A DNA stretch of 64,000 nt from Snodgrassella gandavensis (GTDB taxonomy: Bacteria; Pseudomonadota; Gammaproteobacteria; Burkholderiales; Neisseriaceae): positions 1 to 64,000 of the forward strand of contig NZ_CAJZCE010000001.1 in NCBI RefSeq assembly GCF_914768025.1, written 5' to 3'. The notes below the pieces were generated by a model that saw nothing but the letters and a program-made list of their open reading frames with translations, did no database searches and was not told where the DNA came from. The number at the start of each line of letters is the position of its first letter. Position 1 is the stretch's first letter. The translations under genes were made by a program, and so were the position numbers. Below are positions 47,101-57,312 of this stretch, piece by piece.

Positions 47101-47497
47101 CGCCATCAATTTTTTTGAATTCCTTACATCTGTATTCAATATCATCGGTGTCAGCCGGTATTTGGTGAAATCCATACTGATATTCACTCCATGGCGACCA
47201 TTCTGTCGTTCTTCCCGATGCATTTTTTCTTATTGATGTACGGCTTCTGCATTTTATTGAGTCCCCCTCAAGTGTTCCATTCATACTGCCTGAAGCGTCA
47301 ATCAAGAAGGTAATATTAGGTTTAACACCATAAGCATTCATAACTGTAGATGAGTTTTGCAAATGCAGAGGAGTGTCGGCAAATATATTAACCACAGCCA
47401 GTGCCTGAGAACTTAATGCTCCTGCTACTGCAACAAATAGAAATTTTTTCCCTTTTCGAAATCTGCTTTTTTTATTGTTTCTGTTTAAGGTGCTCAT
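44138..47497 (-). CDS. pilC: PilC/PilY1-family type IV pilus tip adhesin, copy 2
   Basis: A 1119-residue paralogue of the previous gene, aligned over its whole length. The signal peptide ends near SSQALA (about residue 34). The von Willebrand A metal site is FLIDASGSMNGT, a fuller DxSxS than in copy 1. The carboxyl propeller has the calcium loop DIDGDDIADIVYAADYSGN near residue 812. Divergence is greatest in the loops around residues 60-110 and 240-300 and near the end, while 102 bp in the middle are identical in both genes. A run of seven A in codons 8-10 could allow slippage. A GGAAAG ribosome site lies 9 nt before the ATG. Two pilC copies are also typical of pathogenic Neisseria. Confidence 0.92.
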   Translation of the reverse strand: MSTLNRNNKKSRFRKGKKFLFVAVAGALSSQALAVVNIFADTPLHLQNSSTVMNAYGVKPNITFLIDASGSMNGTLEGDSIKCRSRTSIRKNASGRTTEWSPWSEYQYGFHQIPADTDDIEYRCKEFKKIDGVKDVLLNIVANYRNDMYFAFRPLLGTDDRHNTFYDTSHPAQYNALISTIKEQRAHGSTPTTEQIAVAGRNLVMNKLKYRCQKSYIVLLSDGEAKNQVAASDANVDGYFDSNWNTDKERKEFLHKNDSYKPYRLKYYTKILKEKSFGPYIYNSDFYYSNGNKIHSDIYRRTTDNAGKAWNSPDPLNGNRPFTQTAETFTIGVGLGQKDSKLGRLAIPYLENGAMPSGNFFNANSQKEIMDAFAKIFASIHGNSETITTITSATAPTVAISQSRWGKISITATTESGSWSSKICIRQITDKVNKECTAQPSFNNRQLLLNDGTHTYLYSGNLTGLNNDTFKISNNGKNQSEWLNGLLTWLSRSKPDDAIKTDNFVLDYRNRTTSTIAGFGKTRDLGDIIDNPIITAGDNDRYSGLQKYMVTSANDGMVYVFRSTNDQEYPYDLGFNFMPMGIERQSNDGSDLVAHYYKDLTNKNYGKNSQHPHRFLLNGGMVVQQTEQREDENGEDLPQQTFMLSTMGQAGRGAFAINIGGKDLISGQKIAVDNMYNSDWYHDVALFQTPTGANNYFGFTIGTPAIARLRVNEASNASATSVANHIREAAFISNGYNYSATLASNNAGLPSSESALYIYDILGVDVGTDGYRKIGFKKGELIAKLAPEINPNQNPDADEYTGGLSSPTAIDIDGDDIADIVYAADYSGNLYRFDLRSPDPALWTVHKIFSAGKPITSAPAVILVNNSTDHNPNNNNSRNNLTAIITFGTGSDIYQSDLSNKDQQTVYGIYDDLSITAPTEISKQSLLRQELTTSGGYRQLSENQFNPMVNKGWYFNLESGTGERVVTQPVTISYAGVVFARKYKTTKKDSKSNDPCQVSERKEENEVYTSVIQYNVKTGARLKQKDPHFNLDSELQVGVVKTIKGLYSFTVAGANRYNIGGNRIQLPLVPPGKRKLEECTRAPIEGVDTEGNLITANAPKCPIRFKRLSWREVKTGYLS

Positions 47498-48027
47498 AGT
47501 TAACTACTTTCCAGTATGGGTATATATGGCAAGTTGATTAAAATAATATGCTATACATAAATTATCATGATTATATACTATTTTGTATATGTTAAATAAG
47601 ATATTATCCTGTATAGGTAATGACAATATGAATTTACGTATTAGTGATTTATGTTTTATTTATATTTCAGTTTAAATAAATAATAGCTTCAGGCTGGGGT
47701 GGAATAGCTAGATTTATCAAAGATTATATATGTATAGAAGGGATTTAATGTATTTAGAATATAGGATTATACTCATAAAAGATTATATATTTATAAATTT
47801 TAAAAATTTATGTAAAATATAAAAAGTGACTAATTCAATATAATGATTTCCAAGAAAATTATTCTTTTGTTGTTTTTAATGTATTGTTTTTTATAAGCTT
47901 GTAATTACTTAAATAAGGAGAAATGGATTGAATTATTTATTTTTGGCAAATAAATGAAAAAAAATGTTTGTTTTTATTAGGCTCATTTGCAGCTTGGTTA
48001 ATTTTAATGATTTGTTTTGATTTCTCT
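47498..48027. other. AT-rich spacer upstream of pilC2
   Basis: About 530 bp without genes. A spaced inverted repeat, ATATAC and GTATAT with a 6-bp gap (about 47574-47591), loosely recalls the pilC1 palindrome. The tandem repeats seen before pilC1 are absent. Confidence 0.45.
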
Positions 48028-50700
48028 TTAGAAGCGATAATTAAATCTGATAGGGCTGTGTGGCACGTAAGCGGTTAAGTTTTCTCCATTAGTCGCTGCA
48101 ATAACTGGCTTGATGACGATGCGGTTCCTAAAAGCATTCTTGTAGTTTGAAGTAGCAGCCGCAATCTCAGAGGGATTAAACAGGGTATGGCTTAGCTGGC
48201 GATGGGGCTATTTGGGTAAGAATTTTTGTAAAAGGCTTACTTTGTTGATTTTTACAACTTCTTGCTGCTTTAAGCCATTACAGATTGAGTATGCAGTGTG
48301 CCGGCTTTGTTTTTCAGGTCAGTCTGACGGATAGTGCGACCAGAATCAAAAGTGACTATTGCCGTTGGGTATAGGCTTTAGCTATGGTGAACACTGCAAA
48401 TATTAGAACGCGCTATGGTTTTTATCACAAGTGTATGTGGTGCTGCGGTAGCTGGCGCATCAGCGATAAAAATTTTTATGCACTTTCCAGTTGGCAGGAT
48501 TTGGAACACGTAAATCAATGCGGTACAGATTACTGGTGTAATCGCCGGTATATACGATACTGGCTATGTTATTTGCCATGCTAGGCTACACTATTTCCTA
48601 CAAATTTTGGGGAGTCATGTAAACTCAACTCTAAGAAGGGAAAAGAGGATACATCAATAATAAACATGCACGACAGACTTTCAGTGCTGGTTTCAAAGCA
48701 CAAATGGTTAAATTTTATCAGCAAGGAAAACTGCGCGGGGAATTGGTTAGAGAATATGATTTGACACCATCTGCTTTAGATCGCTGGATAAGCCAATCAG
48801 GCAAAAGCGGTTTATTTAAGATCAAAGATAATCGCAGTCTGAAAGAAAATGAACTGATTGCATTACGAAAAGAGCTTAAGTAGCTGCGTATGGCAAACGA
48901 TATCCTTAAGCAGAATGCACTAGATAATGAGACGGAAATCAAAATCCTGAAAGTAAACCAACATCGTTGTGCTGTAGTGGCATTATGTCGCTGTTTAGGG
49001 ATACCTAGGTATTATGTATATTATCAAGGCAAAGCCACTAAGCAGAATATAAGTGCAGATTATGCCAATAAATAAGATATTGACTATTGTTAATCGCAGC
49101 TATCAATCCTATGCGGGCAGGCTGATTCGTTTTGCCTTACAATAGATAGGTATCAGTGTTTCTTGTCGTTACCTTGCCCGGGTAATGAGGTTGCTAACAT
49201 TGCTATCAAAATATCCGGTTAAGCTTTATTAAGTCCATCAGGCGGGAAGCAATCGCTAATCATTTACTTCATCAGTTTGATGTGAGTACTAAGTGACAGA
49301 TTATAGTAACTGTCTTAAGCTATATTTGTGTTAGCCATTGCTGGAATTATTTATATATATGACTGAATTTATCTGGTCGACAGATTGCCAGCTAGTTATG
49401 TTGGTCAATATAAAACAGCAGGTTCAGCATTAAGCCAGATTAAATAACTTCTGTCATCATTAAATTTATTTCATTTTGATAGCGGAAAGAAATTTGATAA
49501 TCAGTTGCTAGAAGAATGTTTCAATACATTTAACATTCGCTGAGCAAAAAGGATGCTTGTTTGATAATGGGGTAGTGCAAGCAATATTTATAAAACATTA
49601 ATACTAAGTTTGCCAAAGGAGAAAGTTTCATGATAACTCGAAAATGGCAACAAGCCTTTGCAGCTTTTGCTTATTGGTGTGAGCATAAACGGTTACATGC
49701 TTAGTTAAGTTGTTTATCCCTCGCGGAATTTAACAAACTAGCTCCTTTAATTTTGTTGTTTGAATATGTGTTGCCATTTCAATGATGTCTTCCAGATTGT
49801 GGGTGTTGCCAAAATTCTTCAGTAGGTTCGAGACTAAGATTATTTTTTGGACTGCGGTGTCGATATGTGAACGATCTAACCAGACAAGCAGGCAGGTGTG
49901 CCACTCTACACAATTTTATTGTTGTTACTGATTTTGAACTTGTTATTAAAGCTGTGGGGGCGGGGCACATTGTACAGGCGGGTATTTTTACTAGCATTAA
50001 GTAGCTGTTGTCCGGTTATTGCGGGAAGGCTGCCTCGGGCATGAGTGATTGCTATTGGTTTATCTAATAGTAAATGCAAATCTGGCTATTTCATGAATGG
50101 ATTTTTGTTTTAGCCATAATGGGCAAATTACCTATGCTGGTATTGGAAATTGCTATGCCTGCGATGGTGGTCTGAATGGGTGTTACGGCTATTTTGCTTT
50201 TGATGGGTTTAAATATTTTGCTAAAGGTAATGATGATTTCATCCCGCAGATTGGCTTTGAAAAACGACCTTTAGGTTTTTTTCATTGTATGCGCCGTTTG
50301 ATGTTGTGTCATTTTTCAGATAGGGGTGGTGATTTTGATTTTATTAGTATTACGCTGGCCTATGTTCAAGTCAGTAGTGAATGTTTCGCAGCTTGGCGAA
50401 AGTGTTTACCGGTTAGCAGATTAATTTCATTCTATGGCTGGCCTGAATTATTGGTATTTCTTCTGACTGCTAAGGCATTAATAGATTTGCTGGTTGGGTT
50501 GTAAGAATCTTGGGTATGGATGTAATCACTAAGGGTGGGGTTATTATGGCTGTCTGTGGGGTATTTCAGACGCGATAGTTGTTGGCATTGTGATTATTGC
50601 AAAGAGGTTCAATCGGCCATTGGTACACGGATAATCGCGATTGCGATAGGCATCATAGCGTGAATCTTTGCTCTTACTGTGGTTTTTGTCGGATATGAGG
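48028..50700 (-). pseudogene. pilC: Third pilC copy: truncated, decayed and split by an IS3-family element
   Basis: Translating the minus strand and comparing with pilC1/pilC2 gives a colinear decayed copy. From the 5' side: LISDKNHSKSKDSRYDAYR (cf. LLSDGEAKN in pilC2), SRLKYPTDSHNNPTLSDYI, VRRNTNNSGQP, DEIIITFSKIFKPIKSK (cf. EIMDAFAKIFASI), HSFNNKFKISNNN (cf. LNNDTFKISNNG), then LVWLDRSHIDTAV and LEDIIEMATH (cf. LGDIIDNPIIT). After the IS remnant: IASIVYTGDYTSNLYRIDLR (cf. IVYAADYSGNLYRFDLR), PTAIVTFDSGRTIRQTDLKN and YVPHSPIRFNYRF, ending at TAA 48030-48028. The first roughly 220 residues and about 275 residues at the insertion point are missing, with many frameshifts and stops. It has no promoter-proximal part and is not expressed as a pilus protein. 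Confidence 0.85.
48618..49770 (+). mobile_element. Decayed IS3-family insertion sequence
   Basis: Plus-strand remnants of both transposase frames. OrfA reads RQTFSAGFKAQMVKFYQQGK, LVREYDLTPSALDRWISQSG and KENELIALRKELK, then an amber stop (TAG 48881-48883), then LRMANDILKQNALD. OrfB pieces follow: VVALCRCLGIPRYYVYYQ, NRSYQSYAGRLIRFALQ, ISVSCRYLARVMR, LSGRQIASYVGQYKTAGSAL, SGKKFDNQLLEECFNTF and a last LSLAEFNKLAP. This is the order of an IS3-family (IS150-like) element with the DDE region broken by stops and shifts. It splits the third pilC copy. Ends are approximate; no clean terminal inverted repeats or target duplication could be fixed by eye. It is not able to move itself. Confidence 0.8.
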
Positions 50701-50885
50701 GTGTGTACATATCTGCTGGTTAAATGTCTGATAGTATGGTTTGACTATGGTCTGTAAAAATTAATTACTGGTTATGGTAAATTTTATTTCTAAAAACAAT
50801 AAACTATAAAATAAGTACGCTGTGCTGAAAAAAAGTGCTTGCTGTGTTGCTTACTCTATGATTTAATACGCGCCTCAACAGCACA

Positions 50886-50961
50886 GGGTGATTAGCTCAG
50901 TTGGTAGAGCGTCTGCCTTACAAGCAGAATGTCGGCGGTTCGACTCCGTCATCACCCACCA
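50886..50961 (+). tRNA. tRNA-Val (TAC), first copy
   Basis: Seventy-six nt with cloverleaf pairing: acceptor GGGTGAT / ATCACCC, anticodon loop CTTACAA giving anticodon TAC, and encoded CCA. Identical to the copy at 51098. A plausible promoter upstream has TTGCTG then TTTAAT at 17 nt. Confidence 0.96.
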
Positions 50962-50993
50962 GTTTTCTGTTTTATGCGTAGCATAAAATATGC

Positions 50994-51070
50994 GCGGTGG
51001 TAGCTCAGTTGGTTAGAGTACCGGCCTGTCACGCCGGGGGTCGCGGGTTCGAGCCCCGTCCGCCGCGCCA
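50994..51070 (+). tRNA. tRNA-Asp (GTC)
   Basis: Seventy-seven nt. Acceptor GCGGTGG pairs with CCGCCGC (one G-U), the anticodon loop CTGTCAC gives anticodon GTC, and GGTTCGAGCC is the T loop region. CCA is encoded. It lies 32 bp after the first tRNA-Val and is probably co-transcribed. Confidence 0.96.
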
Positions 51071-51097
51071 ATTTACATTTTTGCTGTTTTCTTTTAT

Positions 51098-51173
51098 GGG
51101 TGATTAGCTCAGTTGGTAGAGCGTCTGCCTTACAAGCAGAATGTCGGCGGTTCGACTCCGTCATCACCCACCA
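51098..51173 (+). tRNA. tRNA-Val (TAC), second copy
   Basis: Seventy-six nt, identical in every base to the copy at 50886-50961, 27 bp after tRNA-Asp. CCA is encoded. Confidence 0.96.
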
Positions 51174-51407
51174 AACAGTTTTCTATTTTCTTTTCTTATC
51201 CTAATTGATTAAATTGCTATTTAATTTATTGAGCTATTAGTATTTGGTTGTTATATATTTTGCTGATGGTGCGATGAGTTTTAGATTATATTTGTCATTG
51301 TAAATTTGTTACAACTACCACATTTACAGTAACAGGTTCTCAAACATATTTATGCATTGCTCAATAAACTAATATGCATCTGTTTGTATATGCTTGAGAT
51401 ATTTCAC

Positions 51408-51436
51408 TTGGCACGGATTATAAACTATCCTATAAT
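51408..51436 (+). promoter_or_regulatory. Sigma-70 promoter of tRNA-Leu
   Basis: TTGGCA (51408-51413), exactly 17 nt, then TATAAT (51431-51436), 30 bp before the mature tRNA-Leu 5' end. It shows that tRNA-Leu is transcribed separately from the Val-Asp-Val group. Confidence 0.85.
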
Positions 51437-51466
51437 TCAATGCTCAGTCAATTTTTGATTGTTTGT

Positions 51467-51551
51467 GCGGATATGGCGAAATTGGTAGACGCACCAGATT
51501 TAGGTTCTGGCGCTGAAAGGCGTAAGAGTTCGAGTCTCTTTATCCGCACCA
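51467..51551 (+). tRNA. tRNA-Leu (TAG)
   Basis: Eighty-five nt class II tRNA. Acceptor GCGGATA / TATCCGC, anticodon stem CCAGA/TCTGG with loop TTTAGGT giving anticodon TAG, a long variable arm, and encoded CCA. It has its own promoter and a terminator 9 nt downstream. Confidence 0.96.
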
Positions 51552-51559
51552 CAGATTTT

Positions 51560-51596
51560 AAAAGATATCTTAGATACTAAGATATCTTTTTTATTT
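51560..51596 (+). terminator. Terminator of tRNA-Leu
   Basis: Fourteen-bp perfect stem AAAAGATATCTTAG (51560-51573) / CTAAGATATCTTTT (51577-51590), 3-nt loop, followed by TTTATTTT. Confidence 0.88.
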
Positions 51597-51962
51597 TGCT
51601 TATGCTGTTCGGTTTGACGTATTGGCCTAAGTTTGATTCAAATTCATATTTTTCTACTGTTTTTAAAATCATTGATTTGTTTATCTATTTATTTTATTAG
51701 TTGGGATAAGCTCAATCTAAATTGTAACCAGTTTGCTTGATATTGTTGTTAGCAGGTTAAATCTCAGGTTTATTTCATCTTTTGTTTGGTAAAAGCGGCT
51801 GAATGTCTGATTGAGTAATTGTTCTTAGGTCTGAATATTCAAGCATCTATTCAGAGTTTGGCCAACGTTGATGGGTTGAAATTGGTTATAAGTTGGTACT
51901 GTAGATAAGCATTTAGATAAATTCTTTCGATTTAATTAACTATACTGATTGATATTTATAAA
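51597..51962. other. Gene-free spacer between tRNA-Leu and argS
   Basis: About 370 bp of AT-rich DNA between converging units, with no frame, repeat or RNA gene that could be supported. Confidence 0.55.
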
Positions 51963-52005
51963 AAACTGCACTGTCTGGCGTAAAGCTGATTCAGACAGTG
52001 CAGTT
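51963..52005 (-). terminator. Terminator of argS
   Basis: Fourteen-bp stem AACTGCACTGTCTG (51964-51977) / CAGACAGTGCAGTT (51992-52005) with a 14-nt loop. On the minus strand it is followed by TTTTATAAA. Confidence 0.75.
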
Positions 52006-52032
52006 TGTTATTTAGATAAATGACTGCTTAGA

Positions 52033-53760
<1,728 letters not shown>

Positions 53761-54038
53761 TTAACTATTAGGAAGATGGTTCATTTTCGCATAAATATGC
53801 GTAAATCGCATTAACAGAACATGCCGGCAGGTAGGTTATAGCCTGATTCATTTTTGCTGCTGGTTAGGAGAGTTTAGTCTGTAACAGGATAGGGTTGTTG
53901 TTATATGAGTGGGTAAATAGCTGTCTGTTGGTGGGCTGAATCTTTATTTTATATATTGTTTGTATGGGGTAAAGCAGGTACTGCTGCTATCTATCTGGAT
54001 TGCAAATAGATGTTTGGTGTTTATGCAGGCCTGTAAAA

Positions 54039-54635
54039 TTAGCCGACGCGATAAAAGGCCAGACTACCCAGCAGGTTTGGCCATAGGGAGATACGTTTAT
54101 TGCCACTCATAACGGCGCGTTGTAAAACTTTTAAATGGTTCTTGCTACATAATTTGTCGAAATCCTGAAGTGTACACCAGTGAATATTTGGGGTGTTATA
54201 CCATTGATAAGGCATGCGTTCCGATACCGGCATATGCCCACCAAGGGCGATTTGCAGGCGATTGCGCCAATAGCCGAAGTTAGGAAAGGTCACAATGGCT
54301 TCTCTGGCTACGCGTTTCATTTCCTGCAGGATGTTTTCGGTGTTTTTCATGGCTTGGATGGTCTGACTCAAAACTATGATATCAAAGCTGTTATCGTTAA
54401 AGTGTTGTAAGCCGACTTCCAGATCAGCCTGTATGACATTAACACCACGCTGCATGGCGGCCAAAACACTGCTGGTGGCAATTTCCAGTCCGTAACCCTG
54501 ACAGTTTTTGTGTTTGATCAGGGCAGCCAGTAGTTCACCATCTCCACAGCCTAAATCGAGTACACGGCTATTGGGGGTAATCCAGTCGAAAATCATTTGT
54601 AAGTCACCACGCAGTGGTGTTGACGAAGTATTCAT
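54039..54635 (-). CDS. metW: MetW-type class I methyltransferase
   Basis: A 198-residue SAM-dependent methyltransferase fold. Motif I is [16 protein letters not shown] (about residues 25-40), with [10 protein letters not shown] and [14 protein letters not shown] following. MetW is nearly always encoded with MetX in proteobacteria and supports methionine synthesis; it has been linked to MetX activity rather than to a known methylation. Here its start overlaps the metX stop by 4 bp (ATGA), so it is translationally coupled. Confidence 0.93.
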   Translation of the reverse strand: MNTSSTPLRGDLQMIFDWITPNSRVLDLGCGDGELLAALIKHKNCQGYGLEIATSSVLAAMQRGVNVIQADLEVGLQHFNDNSFDIIVLSQTIQAMKNTENILQEMKRVAREAIVTFPNFGYWRNRLQIALGGHMPVSERMPYQWYNTPNIHWCTLQDFDKLCSKNHLKVLQRAVMSGNKRISLWPNLLGSLAFYRVG

Positions 54636-55771
54636 TGTGTTAGTTCGTTGGCTATATTATTAAAATAAATACGGATGGCAGCCTGATAGTCAGGGTCTTC
54701 CATTAAAAATGCATCATGGCCATGGGCAGACTGGAGTGCTATGTATTGTACAGGTTTGTTGGCAGCTACCAGAGCGTCGAGTAATTCCTGTGAACGTCTG
54801 GGTGAGAAACGCCAGTCACTGCTGAAGCTGGCAATGAGTATTTTGGCCTGAATTGCTGATACTGCTGCAACTAAGTCACCGGCATAATCACGCGCCGGAT
54901 CAAAGTAATCCAGTGCTTTTGTCATCAATAAATAGCTATTGGCATCAAAGATATCGGCAAATTTATCACCCTGATAATGTAAGTAGGATTCTACTTCAAA
55001 TTCAACGTTGTAATCGTACTGATAGTTTTGCTGACGCATTTGACGGCCAAATTTTTTACCAAGCCCGTCTTCGGCTAGATAGGTGATATGTCCCATCATG
55101 CGTGCTATACGCAAGCCCCGGCGGGGAATCCGTTGTTGTAATGCATAATGACCCTGACAAAAATCGGGGTCGGTAAGAATGGCTTGACGGGCTACATCAT
55201 TAAAAGCGATATTTTGTGTCGATAATCGGGGGGCAGAGGCAATGATTAATGCATGACGTAAACGCTGTGGCTGATCAATTGCCCACTGTAATGCCTGCAT
55301 TCCGCCCAAGCTGCCACCCATTACTGCCGCCCACTGCCGGATACCAAGCCGGTCGGCCAGCATGGCCTGACTTTGAACCCAGTCTTTTACTGTAACCATG
55401 GGAAAATCGGCACCATACGCTTTGTTGGTGGCGGGGTTGATACTCAGTGGTCCGGTACTGCCATGGCAGCCTCCCAGATTATTTAGGCCGACAACAAAAA
55501 AGCGGTTGGTATCAACTGGTTTGCCGGGGCCAACCATGTTGTCCCACCAGCCGGGATGTTTGTCGTTACTGCTATGGTAGCCGGCAATGTGATGATTTCC
55601 AGACAGGGCATGACATATCAGTACCGCATTACTTTTGTCTGTATTAAGGGTGCCATAGGTTTCGACCATCAGTTCAAACTGTGGTAAAACACAACCGTTC
55701 TGCAAGGTTAACGGGTGGTCAAAAGACAATTTCTGCGGGGTAACAATGCCAATACTGTCTATTTCTTTCAT
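54632..55771 (-). CDS. metX: Homoserine O-acyltransferase (MetX)
   Basis: A 379-residue alpha/beta-hydrolase acyltransferase in methionine synthesis. The nucleophile Ser is in [15 protein letters not shown] near residue 150, the Asp in [12 protein letters not shown] and the His in [11 protein letters not shown] near the carboxyl end. [14 protein letters not shown] and the [11 protein letters not shown] segment are family blocks. It acylates homoserine; whether acetyl-CoA or succinyl-CoA is used cannot be told safely from the family alone. It is first in a two-gene operon with metW. Confidence 0.93.
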   Translation of the reverse strand: MKEIDSIGIVTPQKLSFDHPLTLQNGCVLPQFELMVETYGTLNTDKSNAVLICHALSGNHHIAGYHSSNDKHPGWWDNMVGPGKPVDTNRFFVVGLNNLGGCHGSTGPLSINPATNKAYGADFPMVTVKDWVQSQAMLADRLGIRQWAAVMGGSLGGMQALQWAIDQPQRLRHALIIASAPRLSTQNIAFNDVARQAILTDPDFCQGHYALQQRIPRRGLRIARMMGHITYLAEDGLGKKFGRQMRQQNYQYDYNVEFEVESYLHYQGDKFADIFDANSYLLMTKALDYFDPARDYAGDLVAAVSAIQAKILIASFSSDWRFSPRRSQELLDALVAANKPVQYIALQSAHGHDAFLMEDPDYQAAIRIYFNNIANELTQ

Positions 55772-55852
55772 GGGAATAGGTAAAAGAATAGAAAACTGGC
55801 ATTATAACGGCTTTGTCTGGTTTGCACAGATTTAACGTGTTTTGGAAAATAT

Positions 55853-56035
55853 ATGCTAGGCCGATTGTTGCGTCTGTTTGTTGTGGTGCTTTTGTTGGGT
55901 GTGTTGTTAAAGTATGTGCTTGGAAAACAACAAAAGCAGAAACTCGGTTATTGGGTAAACTGTCTGGCGCTGATATTGCTGTTGATTACTTCGTTGATGT
56001 GGCTGCTATATGCACTTGAAGCGGATTTCTGGTAG
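55853..56035 (+). CDS. Small two-helix membrane protein
   Basis: A 60-residue protein, MLGRLLRLFVVVLLLGVLL then KYVLGKQQKQKLGYW and NCLALILLLITSLMWLLYAL: two hydrophobic helices joined by a short basic loop, which would sit in the cytoplasm. GGAAAA precedes the ATG. It is divergent from metX and followed by the mdh terminator region. The clean hairpin topology and positive-inside loop suggest a real gene; family and function are not recognised. A frame overlapping at 55813 lacks such features. Confidence 0.55.
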   Translation: MLGRLLRLFVVVLLLGVLLKYVLGKQQKQKLGYWVNCLALILLLITSLMWLLYALEADFW

Positions 56036-56063
56036 TTCAGGAGTGTTGTGGTTTTGATTAATA

Positions 56064-56100
56064 GAAAATATCCGGTCAGTTATTCAGGCCGGCCGGATAT
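56064..56100 (-). terminator. Probable terminator of mdh
   Basis: ATATCCGG (56068-56075) pairs with CCGGATAT (56093-56100); the loop contains further GC pairing. On the minus strand TTTTC follows. It could also serve the small plus-strand gene ending at 56035. Confidence 0.55.
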
Positions 56101-56112
56101 CTTGCTCGTGGT

Positions 56113-57090
56113 TTATAATAAATTGCTAACTTCGGCTTTTTCTTCTTCAAGCTCTGCTAAAGTCTGGTTGATACGCTGCTGGCTGAATTCATCAATTGGC
56201 AAATCTTTGACAATGGTGTACTCACCATTTTCACAGGTCATGGGGAAGCCAAATACAATTCCTTCTGGAATACCATAGGAACCATCGGATGGCACGCCCA
56301 TGGTAACCCATTCGCCATCACTTCCGATTACCCAGTCATGAATCTGATCGATAATGGCGTTGGCGGCACTGGCTGCTGAAGACAGGCCACGAGCTTCAAT
56401 GATAGCAGAACCACGTTTACCTACTTTAGACAGATATTCGTTTACATACCAGTTCTGATCATTGATCATTTCTGCTATGTTTTCGTTATCTAAAGTTGCA
56501 AAGCGGTAATCAGTGTACATGGTAGGGCTGTGATTTCCCCATATGCACAGTTTTTTAATTTTGCTCACTGGCTTGCCGGTTTTTTCAGCCAGCTGGCTAA
56601 GTGCGCGGTTTTGATCCAGACGCATTAGCGCGGTGAAATTTTTGGCCGGTAGGTCTGGTGCGGATTTCATGGCAATATAGGCATTGGTATTGGCCGGATT
56701 GCCAACTACCAGTACTTTTACATCACGGCTGGCTACTTTATTTAAAGCCGCTCCCTGAGTAGTGAATATTGCTGCATTTGCCTGTAGTAAATCACTGCGT
56801 TCCATGCCTTTGGTGCGCGGGCGCGCACCTACGAGGATAGCTATATCCGCATCTTTAAATGCTACCTCTGGGTCATGTGTAGCAAACATGTCGACCAGCA
56901 GGGGAAATGCACAATCCTGTAATTCCATCATCACGCCCTGAGCGGCAGTTTGTGACTGGGGTAAATCAAGAAGTTGCAGAATAACCGGAGTGTCAGTTCC
57001 AAGCATGTCACCACTGGCAATGCGAAACAGCAAAGCATAACCAATCTGACCGGTAGCACCCGTCACGGCGATGCGTACAGGTTTCTTCAT
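56113..57090 (-). CDS. mdh: Malate dehydrogenase
   Basis: A 325-residue NAD-dependent enzyme that converts malate to oxaloacetate. The NAD loop is [19 protein letters not shown] (residues 9-27), [18 protein letters not shown] carries the substrate Arg residues of the mobile loop, and [11 protein letters not shown] near residue 189 holds the catalytic His. It belongs to the cytosolic-type (MDH type 2) group common in betaproteobacteria. An AAGAGGA ribosome site precedes the ATG. It is divergent from gntR across a 220-bp region that contains the candidate operator, so the regulator could control both sides. Confidence 0.95.
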   Translation of the reverse strand: MKKPVRIAVTGATGQIGYALLFRIASGDMLGTDTPVILQLLDLPQSQTAAQGVMMELQDCAFPLLVDMFATHDPEVAFKDADIAILVGARPRTKGMERSDLLQANAAIFTTQGAALNKVASRDVKVLVVGNPANTNAYIAMKSAPDLPAKNFTALMRLDQNRALSQLAEKTGKPVSKIKKLCIWGNHSPTMYTDYRFATLDNENIAEMINDQNWYVNEYLSKVGKRGSAIIEARGLSSAASAANAIIDQIHDWVIGSDGEWVTMGVPSDGSYGIPEGIVFGFPMTCENGEYTIVKDLPIDEFSQQRINQTLAELEEEKAEVSNLL

Positions 57091-57278
57091 AACTTATCCT
57101 CTTATTAAAAATAGAAACACGACTACAAATATTTTTCTTGTCTTTATGGTGGTGGATTTGGCAGCACTACAAGAATTTGGCGCGTATGATAACAAAATTC
57201 TGTTTAAGGTTAAATTAATTGACGTAATAGATTGGCGTCTTTTTGAGAATATTGGCACAGTTTTTCATGTTATCTTAT

Positions 57279-57292
57279 GTCTTATATAAGAC
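57279..57292. promoter_or_regulatory. Candidate GntR-family operator between mdh and gntR
   Basis: Perfect 14-bp palindrome GTCTTATATAAGAC, 20 bp before the gntR start codon. The GTCTTATATAAGAC pattern, with GT and AC at a fixed distance, is of the kind bound by GntR-superfamily dimers. Autoregulation is the simplest reading. Confidence 0.65.
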
Positions 57293-57312
57293 TTTGTTTA
57301 CTTGAGTTTGAA

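Noticed and set aside
50097-50504. Plus-strand frame of 135 codons, Cys/Phe/Tyr-rich
   Set aside because: Antisense to the decayed third pilC copy; its open state is a by-product of that sequence.
50952-51167. Minus-strand frame containing RRTGLEPATPGVTGRYSNQL
   Set aside because: This is the well-known false protein read from the reverse of tRNA genes (here Asp and Val).
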